From Phaeobacter sp. G2 (GTDB lineage: Bacteria > Pseudomonadota > Alphaproteobacteria > Rhodobacterales > Rhodobacteraceae), in the NCBI GenBank assembly GCA_025163595.1, contig CP104100.1, positions 3,534,001 through 3,598,000 on the forward strand: DNA of 64,000 nt, read 5' to 3'. A program made the translations under genes and the position numbers. Every line of letters begins with the position of its first letter. The stretch's first letter is position 1. The notes beneath the pieces were generated by a model. It was not told the origin of the DNA, searched no databases, and saw only the letters and a list, made by a program, of their open reading frames with translations. Shown here piece by piece: positions 8,522-16,284 of the stretch.

Positions 8522-9076
8522 ATGCTCATCGGATACGCCCGTACATCGACCTTAGATCAATCCGCAGGACTTGAAGCGCAGGAGAGAGACTTGGGAGGTG
8601 CTGGGTGTGAGAAGACATTTACGGAGCAGGTTTCTTCAGTGGATGTGAAGGCCCGCACACAGTTGGAGGCGGCGCTGGGATACGTTCGGGAGGGAGATAC
8701 CTTAGTGGTGACCAAACTGGACCGCCTTGCGAGGTCTGTGTCGCATTTACTGGAAATCCTAAAGACCCTGGAAGAAAAAGGCGCAGCACTGCGTATCCTC
8801 GATATGGGAATTGATACCAGCACTCCAACGGGGAAGCTTATGCTGACCGTACTGGGCGGAGTCGCTGAGTTTGAGCGGGCGATCATGTTGGAGCGTCAAA
8901 GGGAAGGTATTGCCAAAGCGAAGGCGGCGGGAAAGTACAAAGGCCGCAAGCCAACAGCTATGGCACAGAGTGCTGAAGTTATTGCTCTGCACAGGGATGG
9001 AGTAGGAGCTACGGAGATTGCCAAGAGGGTTGGAATTGGCCGAGCTAGTGTCTACCGGATCATTAAGGCGGTTTGA
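8522..9076 (+). CDS. Serine recombinase, resolvase/invertase family
   Basis: 184 residues, the usual size of a Tn3-type resolvase or DNA invertase. The N-terminal catalytic domain begins LIGYARTSTLDQS with nucleophile Ser9 and Arg7. It continues with TKLDRLARSV and the FERAIMLERQREGI helix, including the conserved E-R region. The C-terminal helix-turn-helix is GVGATEIAKRVGIGRASVYRI. It should resolve cointegrates or invert DNA at the dyads just upstream. The ATG at 8522 follows ggaggca, a clear ribosome binding site. Presence of both a tyrosine and a serine recombinase suggests the island is a composite. Confidence 0.93.
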   Translation: MLIGYARTSTLDQSAGLEAQERDLGGAGCEKTFTEQVSSVDVKARTQLEAALGYVREGDTLVVTKLDRLARSVSHLLEILKTLEEKGAALRILDMGIDTSTPTGKLMLTVLGGVAEFERAIMLERQREGIAKAKAAGKYKGRKPTAMAQSAEVIALHRDGVGATEIAKRVGIGRASVYRIIKAV

Positions 9077-9226
9077 TGTTCAAGTTCTTGTTTTATTTTA
9101 GGTTCTGGGCGGTTGTGCGGCTGCTCGGAGATTAGGTTGCACTATAGGTGGGAAGAGCCTCCCTCCAGCGCCTGACCTCCGTTGATCTAGGAGAGCTTTG
9201 GCGTTCCCAGAACCTCAAACATCTAC

Positions 9227-9739
9227 ATGGAATACTTGATGGACAAACTTATGAAGACGGCCTTGGCCGAAGGAAAATTCGTGGCATTCACCGATGGAAG
9301 CTGCAAGGGCAATCCTGGACCCGGTGGAGCTGCTGTTTGGCTCTACGTACCTAATGGCGAGCCGATTGAACATAGTAGTAAAAGCCTAAGCACCACGAAC
9401 CATATTGCAGATTTGACGGCGGTCATCGACGCTTTAGAAATGACCCCTGAGGGTGAATCTGTTTTGATCGTCCTTGAGAGCAAGTACATCAAGGATGGCT
9501 TTGAGCTATACCTCGAAGGCTGGTTGCAACGGGGATGGCGTAAATCGAATGGAAAAAAGGTAGCAAATTGTGAGCTATGGAAGAGAATACACTCCCTCGC
9601 CGCAGGGCGCCATGTAACGTTCTACAAGATCTCAACCAACTGCAAGGACCCGGACAAAATGCTAGTTGATGCGCTGGCGAAGGAAGCCGCTGAGAAGGCC
9701 GCTAAGAGGGCGTATCATGCTCCGAAGGGGCGCGGGTGA
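9227..9739 (+). CDS. RNase HI-like protein with divergent active site
   Basis: About 170 residues with the RNase H fold signature FTDGSCKGNPGPGGAAVWL near residues 21-39, including Asp23 (Asp10 of E. coli RNase HI). The other catalytic positions differ by eye alignment: Glu48 corresponds to Asp62 (STTNHIADLTA), Asp70 to Glu84 (VLESKYIKDG), and the His124 loop has no His (YKISTNCKDPDK). The last Asp is kept (LVDALAKEA, Asp148). It may still bind RNA/DNA hybrids with altered or lost cleavage. The start could be ATG 9227, 9239 or 9251. It overlaps the next gene by TGATG, so the two are probably translated together. Confidence 0.8.
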   Translation: MEYLMDKLMKTALAEGKFVAFTDGSCKGNPGPGGAAVWLYVPNGEPIEHSSKSLSTTNHIADLTAVIDALEMTPEGESVLIVLESKYIKDGFELYLEGWLQRGWRKSNGKKVANCELWKRIHSLAAGRHVTFYKISTNCKDPDKMLVDALAKEAAEKAAKRAYHAPKGRG

Positions 9740-10623
9740 TGAGTTGCCCTGCAGAAGCACCCAGTGCCGCCATAGAGCGCCTGAGGGCTGAAAGGGAGGC
9801 AAGCCCTCTCCAATCTGGAAAGAGCTCCCGAAAGCTACCGCTGAGTGCTATCCATGTTGAACCCCTCGCTTTCCAAGTGAGATCTGACGGGCTCGACGTT
9901 GAGCGAGTAAAAGAGATCGCGGGAGGCCTTGACGGGTCAAATCTTGACGAGACCCTGCATGTTTGGTGGTCGGGCAAGCGTTGGATTGTGATCGACGGTC
10001 ACCACCGCCATGCTGCGTATTCCTTAAAGCAAGAGCAATCAGGGAAGACCTTGGCGGTTCCTGTGGTGGCTCACCCTGACATTTCCCTTGGGGATGCCAT
10101 TGGGATGGCCGGTCGATTAAACAACCGAGAAAAAGTCAAGATCAGCAAGGCTGAGATGCTCAACAATGCTTGGCGAATGGTCTGCTTGGGGGAAGGATCA
10201 ATCAAGCAGCAGAGTGAATGTTCAGGTGTTGGAAAGTCCACCATAAGCAATATGCGGCAGGCAAAGGAGTTTTTGGCCACTTGGGGTATGTCACCCAGCT
10301 CTATGATCGACGCCGGGTGGGAGCAGTGCCGTACTGACTGGAAGGGGAAGTCCCAGCGAGATCATGGGCCTGATGCCCTAGAGTTGATGGCTCAGAGCCT
10401 TGCGAAGGAACTCGCGGAGTTAAAGGTCACAAGTATCCTCAAGTCACCAGATGTTCTTGCTAGAGCGCTGGAGATTATGTCTCCTGCGTTGCTCGGCAGG
10501 TTGCTTGAAAGCGAGCCTTTCTGGCCAGCGTTGAATGTCACTGGTCGGGCAATACTGGAGGAAGTAGATGCCGAAGAAGTCGAGGAAGGCGGCCTGAGTT
10601 TTGAAGGTGTTGAAGATTTCTAG
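9739..10623 (+). CDS. ParB/sulfiredoxin-fold protein (ParB-like N-terminal domain)
   Basis: About 294 residues. A ParB N-terminal-type domain spans roughly residues 30-110, with LPLSAIHVEPLAFQVR and the nucleotide-binding motif VIDGHHRHAAY, equivalent to the CTP/phosphoryl site of ParB and sulfiredoxin. After it comes a helix-turn-helix-like segment (QSECSGVGKSTISNMRQAKEF) and an acidic tail. There is no ParA partner, so plasmid-type partition is unlikely; a DNA-binding or nuclease role within the island is more plausible. ATG 9739 overlaps the RNase H-like stop (TGATG); GTG 9736 is an alternative start. Confidence 0.8.
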   Translation: MSCPAEAPSAAIERLRAEREASPLQSGKSSRKLPLSAIHVEPLAFQVRSDGLDVERVKEIAGGLDGSNLDETLHVWWSGKRWIVIDGHHRHAAYSLKQEQSGKTLAVPVVAHPDISLGDAIGMAGRLNNREKVKISKAEMLNNAWRMVCLGEGSIKQQSECSGVGKSTISNMRQAKEFLATWGMSPSSMIDAGWEQCRTDWKGKSQRDHGPDALELMAQSLAKELAELKVTSILKSPDVLARALEIMSPALLGRLLESEPFWPALNVTGRAILEEVDAEEVEEGGLSFEGVEDF

Positions 10624-10699
10624 ATGATGATCAATGATGTTCGGCCTGAGGGCCTCACTGCGGACCCTTAGGCAAAGCTTGCAAGCTACCCATAAGATA

Positions 10700-10865
10700 G
10701 GGGTCCCCAAATGGGGAGGCTGGGCGGCTCGCTACTCTGGCTAGTCCACGGGGGTTAAGGTCGAACTCGTGGGACGCCCGTGAGGTGTGCAACCAACATT
10801 TTGCTAGTCAATGTTGCCCTGTCAAACCTCCGGTCGCTTGCTTGGTTCTACATGCTGGGGACCCC
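10700..10865. other. Hairpin-rich non-coding region, candidate structured RNA
   Basis: No gene is seen between 10624 and 11063. Within it ggggtcccc (10700-10708) is exactly complementary to ggggacccc (10857-10865). These enclose two further hairpins: cacggg/cccgtg (10747-10752 with 10777-10782) and caacatt/aatgttg (10794-10800 with 10810-10816). Further downstream ggcagc/gctgcc forms another (about 10942-10961). A closing helix around nested hairpins suggests a folded RNA, but no known family is recognised and the strand is unknown. Confidence 0.35.
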
Positions 10866-11063
10866 ACAGGCCTTTAGGGGGACCTTGCTTCGGTACAAAC
10901 CCTAGGTTGATTGTCGGGCTACCAAGTAAATGAACATCGGGGCAGCGCATACGTGCTGCCTCCAGCCGCTACTTCAGCCAAACCGCTACACAACCACTAC
11001 ACAAAACCCTCGAAGCGGTGTACTTAAGCGCTTGTAAAACAACAGTAATTGAAGGGGGTCACA

Positions 11064-11201
11064 TCCGTGTGGGGGCACCATTTTTCATTGAAATTGCAGT
11101 GCTTTCATGGTGTTAGTGGCTATACCACTACACAAACGCTACACATTTTGTGGTGGCGTACATGAGGATTGCCTTAGATTTACCGCATCTCAAACCCGCT
11201 A
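11064..11201 (+). repeat. Right direct repeat (att site) of the tRNA-Thr island
   Basis: Second copy of the 138-bp repeat at 3236-3373. It starts with the tRNA-Thr 3' end (tccgtgtgggggcacca, 11064-11080) and ends eighteen codons into an integrase reading frame, where similarity stops abruptly at caaacccgcta. The mismatches to the left copy are mostly silent or intergenic. Confidence 0.9.
11150..11201 (+). pseudogene. Integrase 5' fragment of a second, lost island
   Basis: The frame encodes VAYMRIALDLPHLKPA, identical in sequence to the start of the integrase at 3322, then diverges completely. The differing third-codon bases (att for atc, tta for ttg) show it is a diverged homologue and not a recent copy. 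Together with the repeated tRNA end it records an earlier island at the same tRNA whose body was deleted. The following 100 bp hold an 18-bp perfect palindrome (ctgccgcaattgcggcag, 11219-11236) of unknown role. Confidence 0.75.
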
Positions 11202-11303
11202 GCCTAGGTGTTTCAGTTCTGCCGCAATTGCGGCAGCCCCCGCTGGCGGTTCACCGATCACCGCTCGGTTCACCACACAGGAGACAAGGCACTCCGCCGT
11301 GCT

Positions 11304-12521
11304 CTATTCTATGGCGCGGATTTGGTCGCTCAGCTTGGCAATAGTTGTCAAACGCTCTGCAATGCTTCTTTGAAAACTGCCGAGCTGATTGATGATGTCA
11401 TCCAGGGTTTCCCCATCTTTGGGCAACCGCGCAGCTTCGATTTTGCAAAGAACCCTCGTGGTGCTTAGTCCCAAAAACTGTCGGTGCATCACATTGCAAG
11501 CATGTTGAATTCTGTCAGCTTCGAAATTGACTTGCTCGCCGCCTTTACAGGCCTGCTCCCTCTCTCTTTTGATAAGATTCGCAAGGATCTCACGCTCTTT
11601 CGCAATATCGGCCGTCCCCAGCGCCCGGCGCTCTTTGGAGAGGAGATCGTCACATTCTTCCAAAATGCGGGTCATGCCCTCAACAAACAGACGGTTGGTC
11701 ACCGCGACTTTAATCTTGTGGAAATTGCTGTTTTCTCCCATGACGTTGGCCTCGAACCAGTTCGACATCTCAGAAGACATACTGCCATAGTTTTGCGATA
11801 ATACGGTAACAGGGCCACCTGCTGGCTCGATGCGAGATGCGATCACTCTCAGATTATGAGGAATGGTCCGCATTGCATCAAATTCCCCAATCAGGCTTTT
11901 GGTTTCGGCAACTAGCGCATTGGCATCTGATACAGTTTGCTGCAGTTGCAGGATCTTTGGATCCGGAGCCGTATCGAGACCGGCAGAACGCGAAAGCAGC
12001 TCTTCGGTTAGAGCGGCGGTGCAAAACTGGTGATAGTTTTCATACCCTTTTGAAAGCACCCATTTTTTCAACAACTCCGCACTGTCGCTCGGAGACAGAT
12101 CACCGTCCCCTTCGGCCTGCAGTAGCTCTGCATAGGCATTTTTGACCTCGGTGAACATTGCGCTGCTGGGGCGAATACGCGCAGAGAGGTATCCACCGGG
12201 GCAAGGGACAATGACCGCAAAAACCCAGTAATGCAGGCCGTCTTTTGTTTTGTTCTTGACGTAGGCACCTATGCTCTCGCCGCGTTTCAGGGTTTCCCAC
12301 AACAGGTGGAATACACCTTTGGGCATATCTGGATGCCGAATGATCCGGTGCGGGGCACCGAGAAGTTCGTCCCATTCATAGTGAGCAACCCGCTTGAACA
12401 CATAGTTGGCTGCTTTGATCACACCGCGTTCGTCTGTTCGCGAGATAAATACTTCATGAAGACCAAAGGGAGCTTCTCCCTGTGTCGGTCGAGCATGTAG
12501 GCGGCGGTCGTTGATTGTCAC
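11304..12521 (-). CDS. Aer-like PAS sensor protein without transmembrane or signalling domain
   Basis: 405 residues. The N-terminal PAS domain (about 25-120) matches the Aer type: FISRTDERGVIKAANYVF, then HRIIRHPDMPKGVFHLLW and YVKNKTKDGLHYWV. The rest is helical and charged, with coiled-coil-like stretches (LLSKERRALGTADIAKEREIL). No membrane segment, HAMP or methyl-accepting signalling hairpin is visible. It is probably a cytoplasmic redox or ligand sensor that works through protein contacts. It stands alone between the island end and the TonB operon, in the same direction as the latter. Confidence 0.78.
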   Translation of the reverse strand: MTINDRRLHARPTQGEAPFGLHEVFISRTDERGVIKAANYVFKRVAHYEWDELLGAPHRIIRHPDMPKGVFHLLWETLKRGESIGAYVKNKTKDGLHYWVFAVIVPCPGGYLSARIRPSSAMFTEVKNAYAELLQAEGDGDLSPSDSAELLKKWVLSKGYENYHQFCTAALTEELLSRSAGLDTAPDPKILQLQQTVSDANALVAETKSLIGEFDAMRTIPHNLRVIASRIEPAGGPVTVLSQNYGSMSSEMSNWFEANVMGENSNFHKIKVAVTNRLFVEGMTRILEECDDLLSKERRALGTADIAKEREILANLIKREREQACKGGEQVNFEADRIQHACNVMHRQFLGLSTTRVLCKIEAARLPKDGETLDDIINQLGSFQRSIAERLTTIAKLSDQIRAIE

Positions 12522-12827
12522 TTTGACGTTCCATTTTCATAATAGCTCTCTGCTAAGATTACTTAGAAATTCTTCCAAATTCTTTAAAAGGATTGTGGGC
12601 GCTCAACCGCGGTGAGCAAGCGGGGCTTGATGCACACCAAACCATTGAAGAAAAACGAAATTTGCAATAAATTATTGGTGATCGCCTGGTTCATCCGACT
12701 TGTCATGATGGCACGAGCGCACAGATGGAGGCAGCCCAATGCCTGAGTATAACCCCAGCCCCACTATCGGCGCGCGCTGGCGATCCTGCTGGGGACCTTG
12801 GCAATCACGTTTCAGCTGGGCAAGAGG
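12522..12827. other. Intergenic region without a supported gene
   Basis: About 306 bp between the PAS protein and the tonB stop. I find no reading frame with family resemblance and no clear terminator; an AT-rich patch around 12540-12595 probably contains the PAS gene promoter on the minus strand. Confidence 0.5.
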
Positions 12828-14039
12828 TTAGTTGCTTCGGTAAACAAAGGACATTCTCCGTTTGACACCTTTTGGTGGCGGCGGGAAGGGATCGGCGTTT
12901 TGAACCTGCCTCTTGGCGGCACGAGCCAGCTCTTGCGTGCCTGTATTGCTGATAATTTCGACCCCCGCCAATGAGCCATCAGGATTTATCTCAAACAGAA
13001 CCTGAACAACGCCTGGAACCGAAACCCGGACCGAGACGGCTCGGTTGAGATGAAGCAAAACCCGGCCGGCATAGTTGGTGGTGCTGGCGTTGCCGGTATT
13101 GCGGCTCGACTGCAGGCCAAAGCCTTCGGCCAGGGACCCACCGCTTTGCCCGGCAAAGGGATTGGTTTCACCGTTTTGATAGGCGCTCAGAGGCGATTCA
13201 ATCAGTGGTGGAGACCGAAGAGCGCTCAGGTCCGTTGCGGCCTCTCTCGCCCCTGTGGGCGCGACCTGGGAGCGGCGGCGCGACAGCTGTGGGCGCAACG
13301 AAACGGCAACGGCCTGATCGGTCTCACCTTGCGCTGTGTCCGCTCTTTCGGGGGGGCTGCCTTCAGCCTCTGGGTCACTCAATGGCTCCAGTGTTTCAGG
13401 CGCGGAGGCTTCTCCCAGGGGAATAGTGGGAACCATTGAGGGCACCGGCGACGGGGTAACAGGCAGACTGGGCGGGACGGAAACCGACAAGGCCGCGCGA
13501 GGCTGTGGCGCAGGGGGGACTGGCGCCGTCGGGGCAACTGGTAGGGCGGGTGTTGGGTCGGGCACTGTCGGTGCTGTTTGCTGCGGTTCGGCAAGGCTGT
13601 CCTGCTGAGCGCCAGAGGGTGAGCGTGTCTGGGGTTCAGCAATCTGGTCCGGCGCCTGTTCGCCAGCTCCAGCTGCTTGCGACGTCACCTCCTCTGCCGT
13701 GCCTGTGTCCGGTGTAAAACTGCTCTGCGGTGTCTCGGATGCAACAAGCGCCTCACTGATCGGCGGTTTTGCACTTTCTGGCTCCGGGACATCGGCAGGC
13801 TCCGGCTCGGGCACATCAGCGGGTTCCGGTTCGGGCGGCGGAGTTGTTTCAGCAGGGGGCGGCTCTGGCTGCGGTTCGGTAAAGTCTTCAAAGGCGTTGC
13901 CAACAGCGATGGCATCCTCCCCTCCCTGCTCAGACGGCTGCGGAGACGGCCTAGTCTGCACAGCATGCAAACCGCCAAAATGCAGCAGCAGCGACAGCAG
14001 CAATGCGGCCATCGCGATAACAGTGGAGCCTCGGATCAT
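12828..14039 (-). CDS. tonB: TonB-family energy transducer
   Basis: 403 residues. One N-terminal membrane anchor (VIAMAALLLSLLLHFGGLHA) is followed by a very long Pro/Glu-rich periplasmic spacer with a repeated PEPEPADV unit. The C-terminal domain is TonB-like (RVLLHLNRAVSVRVSVPG, VQVLFEINPDGSLAGVEI, PFPPPPKG). It would couple the proton motive force collected by ExbB/ExbD to outer-membrane receptors. ATG 14039 overlaps the stop of the upstream exbD (ATGA), and it is the last gene of a five-gene operon. No TonB-dependent receptor is in the window. Confidence 0.93.
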   Translation of the reverse strand: MIRGSTVIAMAALLLSLLLHFGGLHAVQTRPSPQPSEQGGEDAIAVGNAFEDFTEPQPEPPPAETTPPPEPEPADVPEPEPADVPEPESAKPPISEALVASETPQSSFTPDTGTAEEVTSQAAGAGEQAPDQIAEPQTRSPSGAQQDSLAEPQQTAPTVPDPTPALPVAPTAPVPPAPQPRAALSVSVPPSLPVTPSPVPSMVPTIPLGEASAPETLEPLSDPEAEGSPPERADTAQGETDQAVAVSLRPQLSRRRSQVAPTGAREAATDLSALRSPPLIESPLSAYQNGETNPFAGQSGGSLAEGFGLQSSRNTGNASTTNYAGRVLLHLNRAVSVRVSVPGVVQVLFEINPDGSLAGVEIISNTGTQELARAAKRQVQNADPFPPPPKGVKRRMSFVYRSN

Positions 14040-14413
14040 TCCAGGGACCGCACAGTCACGAGAAAAACGCCGGGCGCGCCCAGACGGCGCAATGCGCCGG
14101 TCACCTCAATCAAACGGGCCCCTGGCACGGCGCGGTCCGGGACGATGCGCACCGGCTTGGCCCCATGGTCAGCCATATATGTCTGAGGATCGGTCACAGC
14201 GCCCCGGAAGCTCAATCTGCCATCCTGGTGCAACACCAGCGCATCCGGCGGCTCACGCCCTTCCAGGCCAGAGGTTTCCACCAACTGTAAATTGCTGTCC
14301 AGCGGCGGCGCAACCGTGCCGGCGATCAGGAAAAAGATCAGCATCAGGAAAACCACGTTGATCAGCGTGATCGTCGAGTCGCGTTTGCGGCCTATGCGGG
14401 GGCGCCTGATCAT
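14036..14413 (-). CDS. exbD: ExbD/TolR-family biopolymer transport protein (second copy)
   Basis: About 125 residues. A short cytoplasmic N-terminus (MIRRPRIGRKRDSTITL) leads into one transmembrane helix (INVVFLMLIFFLIAGTV) and a periplasmic domain. The canonical Asp at the membrane start of ExbD (PLID in the paralogue) is here Asn (TLINVVFLML), so proton-relay function may be lost or shared with the other copy. I place the start at ATG 14413, four bases after the first exbD; a longer frame upstream overlaps that gene and is not real. Confidence 0.85.
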   Translation of the reverse strand: MIRRPRIGRKRDSTITLINVVFLMLIFFLIAGTVAPPLDSNLQLVETSGLEGREPPDALVLHQDGRLSFRGAVTDPQTYMADHGAKPVRIVPDRAVPGARLIEVTGALRRLGAPGVFLVTVRSLE

Positions 14414-14417
14414 GGGA

Positions 14418-14786
14418 TCATTCCAGCACCATGACGGACAGCCCCTTGCGGCCACGCAGATGCACCAACAGATCCACCACCCGCTGCGCCGAGGTATCGG
14501 CATCAAGACTAACCAGCACCTGCCCGGTTTCAACCTGTGCAGCCAGTTCTTCCAAAGTGACCGATGCGCCATTCAAAACAAGGCGTGAGGCCCCAAGCTG
14601 CACAAAAACCCTTTGATCGGGTTGTGTCTGTGGCGCCGCGGTCCCGGCGGTCGCCTGGCCCAACTCGATTTCACCAAAGGTTGAAAAGGTCGAGGTCAAC
14701 ATGAAGAACAGCAACAGCAAAAAGATCACATCAATGAGCGGCGTCATCGACAAGGCACGCCGGACAAAGGGGGCTTGGTTACGCAT
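14418..14786 (-). CDS. exbD: ExbD/TolR-family biopolymer transport protein (first copy)
   Basis: About 122 residues beginning MRNQAPFVRRALSMTPLID, then a transmembrane helix (VIFLLLLFFMLTSTF) carrying the canonical Asp at its start, and a periplasmic domain ending KGLSVMVLE. It forms the proton channel with ExbB. Start ATG 14786 overlaps the exbB end by 8 bp. It differs from the second copy in keeping the conserved Asp, so the two may form a heteromer. Confidence 0.88.
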   Translation of the reverse strand: MRNQAPFVRRALSMTPLIDVIFLLLLFFMLTSTFSTFGEIELGQATAGTAAPQTQPDQRVFVQLGASRLVLNGASVTLEELAAQVETGQVLVSLDADTSAQRVVDLLVHLRGRKGLSVMVLE

Positions 14787-15468
14787 CGAAAGATGTGGCA
14801 ACCTGTGCCTCGGCGGCCCGGACCTGGCCCGTTGACTGAGACCCGGCTTGGCTTTCTGCCTGGCCGGGCACCAGAACGGTTTGCAGGGCTTTGTCGGCAA
14901 ACACTCTTTCGCGTGCAGTTCGGCTTTCAAACCAGGCCAGAACCATAGAGGTCGGCATGGCCACGGCCAGCCCGACAGCGGTGGTCAGCAGGGCCACCCA
15001 GATCCCTCCGGCCAGCAAAGACGGATCAACCGAAGAGCCGGCACCTTGCAGGTTCTGGAAGGCCTCGATCATACCAAGAACCGTGCCAAACAACCCCAAC
15101 AAAGGCGCAAGCTGGGCAACGGTGTCGAGAAACCGAAAGCCGCGCTCCAGCCCGGCAAGGGCCAGCCCTGCTTCGGCTTCAAGTCGCCCCTCAAGATCAG
15201 CCTGGCCCTGGGCCTGCATTGCCGCACGCAACAAAGGCGCCAGATAGCTGCGGCTCTCAGAGATCCGCCGCTGCGCCGCCTGTCGCTCCCCGGCATCCCA
15301 GGCCTCCAGAGCGTCTGAGAGCACACGATGGCGGCCAACGCCGCAGGCGGCAAACTGCCAGAGCTTGTACAGCGTCACCCCAAGCGTCAGTACTGACACC
15401 GCAATCAGGATCAAAACCACCGGACCACCAAGGGCGAGGATCTCGCGGATGACATCAAATGACTTCAT
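14779..15468 (-). CDS. exbB: ExbB/TolQ-family proton channel protein
   Basis: 229 residues with the MotA/TolQ/ExbB layout: a first membrane helix (VVLILIAVSVLTLGVTLYKLW), a long cytoplasmic loop, then two helices containing LAPLLGLFGTVLGMI and GGIWVALLTTAVGLAVAMP, the family signature. It works with both ExbD copies to power TonB. Start ATG 15468 overlaps the upstream gene by ATGA. Confidence 0.92.
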   Translation of the reverse strand: MKSFDVIREILALGGPVVLILIAVSVLTLGVTLYKLWQFAACGVGRHRVLSDALEAWDAGERQAAQRRISESRSYLAPLLRAAMQAQGQADLEGRLEAEAGLALAGLERGFRFLDTVAQLAPLLGLFGTVLGMIEAFQNLQGAGSSVDPSLLAGGIWVALLTTAVGLAVAMPTSMVLAWFESRTARERVFADKALQTVLVPGQAESQAGSQSTGQVRAAEAQVATSFDA

Positions 15469-15899
15469 CCCAGCAACTCCACTGTTTGCCGGCTGCTCAG
15501 CGAAAGCGCCTTATCGCAGATCTTACTTTCGACCCCATCGACGAGGCAGGAGTTTGCACCGTTGATCAGCACCTGCCCCACCGTGCTGCAGGCCATATTT
15601 GGCAGCTCAAATTGGCGCACCCGAGGCCGGTTTTCAGGCAGCTCGCGAAAATCAAAAAGCGACAGGCTCACCACGCCACCTGAGGTGTCAAAGATCACAG
15701 TTTCAAAAATGCTCTGGTCGATAAGCTGGCCTGTCTCATTGCGCACCAGGAAAGTCAGCCGACAGGTTGCCCCCACATCCTGGAGGGCGTTCAGCTCCAG
15801 GAAAAGCGGCGATGCTGCCTTCTCGGCGGGTTGGGCCAATACCACACCTGGAAAGACGCTGAGACAGAGCACCAAAGAGGCGATATGGCGACGCAACAT
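15465..15899 (-). CDS. Secreted hypothetical protein, first gene of the TonB operon
   Basis: 144 residues with a clear Sec signal peptide (ASLVLCLSVFPGVVLAQP, cleavage likely after VLA). The mature part is a small beta-rich domain with several Cys (ATCRLTF, MACSTVG, NSCLVDG, SKICDKA), which probably form disulphides in the periplasm. I do not recognise a named family. Its position in front of exbB-exbD-exbD-tonB, with ATGA coupling, suggests a periplasmic accessory of the TonB machine. Confidence 0.75.
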   Translation of the reverse strand: MLRRHIASLVLCLSVFPGVVLAQPAEKAASPLFLELNALQDVGATCRLTFLVRNETGQLIDQSIFETVIFDTSGGVVSLSLFDFRELPENRPRVRQFELPNMACSTVGQVLINGANSCLVDGVESKICDKALSLSSRQTVELLG

Positions 15900-15972
15900 A
15901 TGTTGGCTCCTGATTGTGCAGTGTTGAACCTAGCAGCAGTTGCCGGGTGCTGGCCTTGGGCGGCAGCACATC

Positions 15973-16002
15973 ATTATTCATCTTATCCAAGATGGGGGTC
16001 AA
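15973..16002 (-). promoter_or_regulatory. Candidate sigma-70 promoter of the TonB operon
   Basis: Read on the minus strand, TTGACC (16002-15997) and AATAAT (15978-15973) are separated by 18 bp, about 75 bp upstream of the first gene of the operon. Pattern only. Confidence 0.45.
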
Positions 16003-16020
16003 GGGTAAGGATCCCTTACC
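16003..16020. promoter_or_regulatory. Palindrome adjoining the TonB-operon -35 region
   Basis: gggtaaggatcccttacc contains the near-perfect dyad GGTAAGG-ATC-CCTTACC. It abuts the candidate -35 hexamer, as an operator would. It is not a canonical Fur box. It could alternatively be a hairpin, but there is no T-run. Confidence 0.35.
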
Positions 16021-16284
16021 ATTTTGCGAAACGGGGAGACTGACCAAAAGCGGCAGACGGGAGCGCTGACCTAGGGGTCAAACCCATTCATCCGACATGT
16101 TCAGCCACCCCACAGGATCAGCGGATTGTAGCCGAACCCGCTGGGGCGGTCCGCAAGCGTGACAGGTCCGATGTATTGGGGCAGCCCACCGGCTCTGGAA
16201 ACCAGGCCGATAAGGCCGTCACATTCAACTTGGACCACTCAAGTGGCGCGGATCAGGGGGCCGTGCGACTTGAGTGCTGGGTTC

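Larger units (their letters stand above)
3253..11080. mobile_element. Genomic island integrated at tRNA-Thr
   Basis: The segment between the tRNA-Thr 3' end and the repeated tRNA 3' end at 11064-11080 has the layout of an integrative island: an integrase gene right after the tRNA, cargo, then the att copy. Its base composition is visibly less GC-rich than the flanking operons. Cargo in order: integrase, PHP-ABC ATPase, serine recombinase, RNase HI-like protein, ParB-like protein, and an unexplained hairpin-rich region. No conjugation or phage structural genes are seen, so it is at best mobilisable or satellite-like. Confidence 0.85.

Noticed and set aside
11219..11236. 18-bp perfect palindrome ctgccgcaattgcggcag
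   Set aside because: Considered as a terminator for the PAS gene but it lacks a T-run; left as an unexplained dyad.
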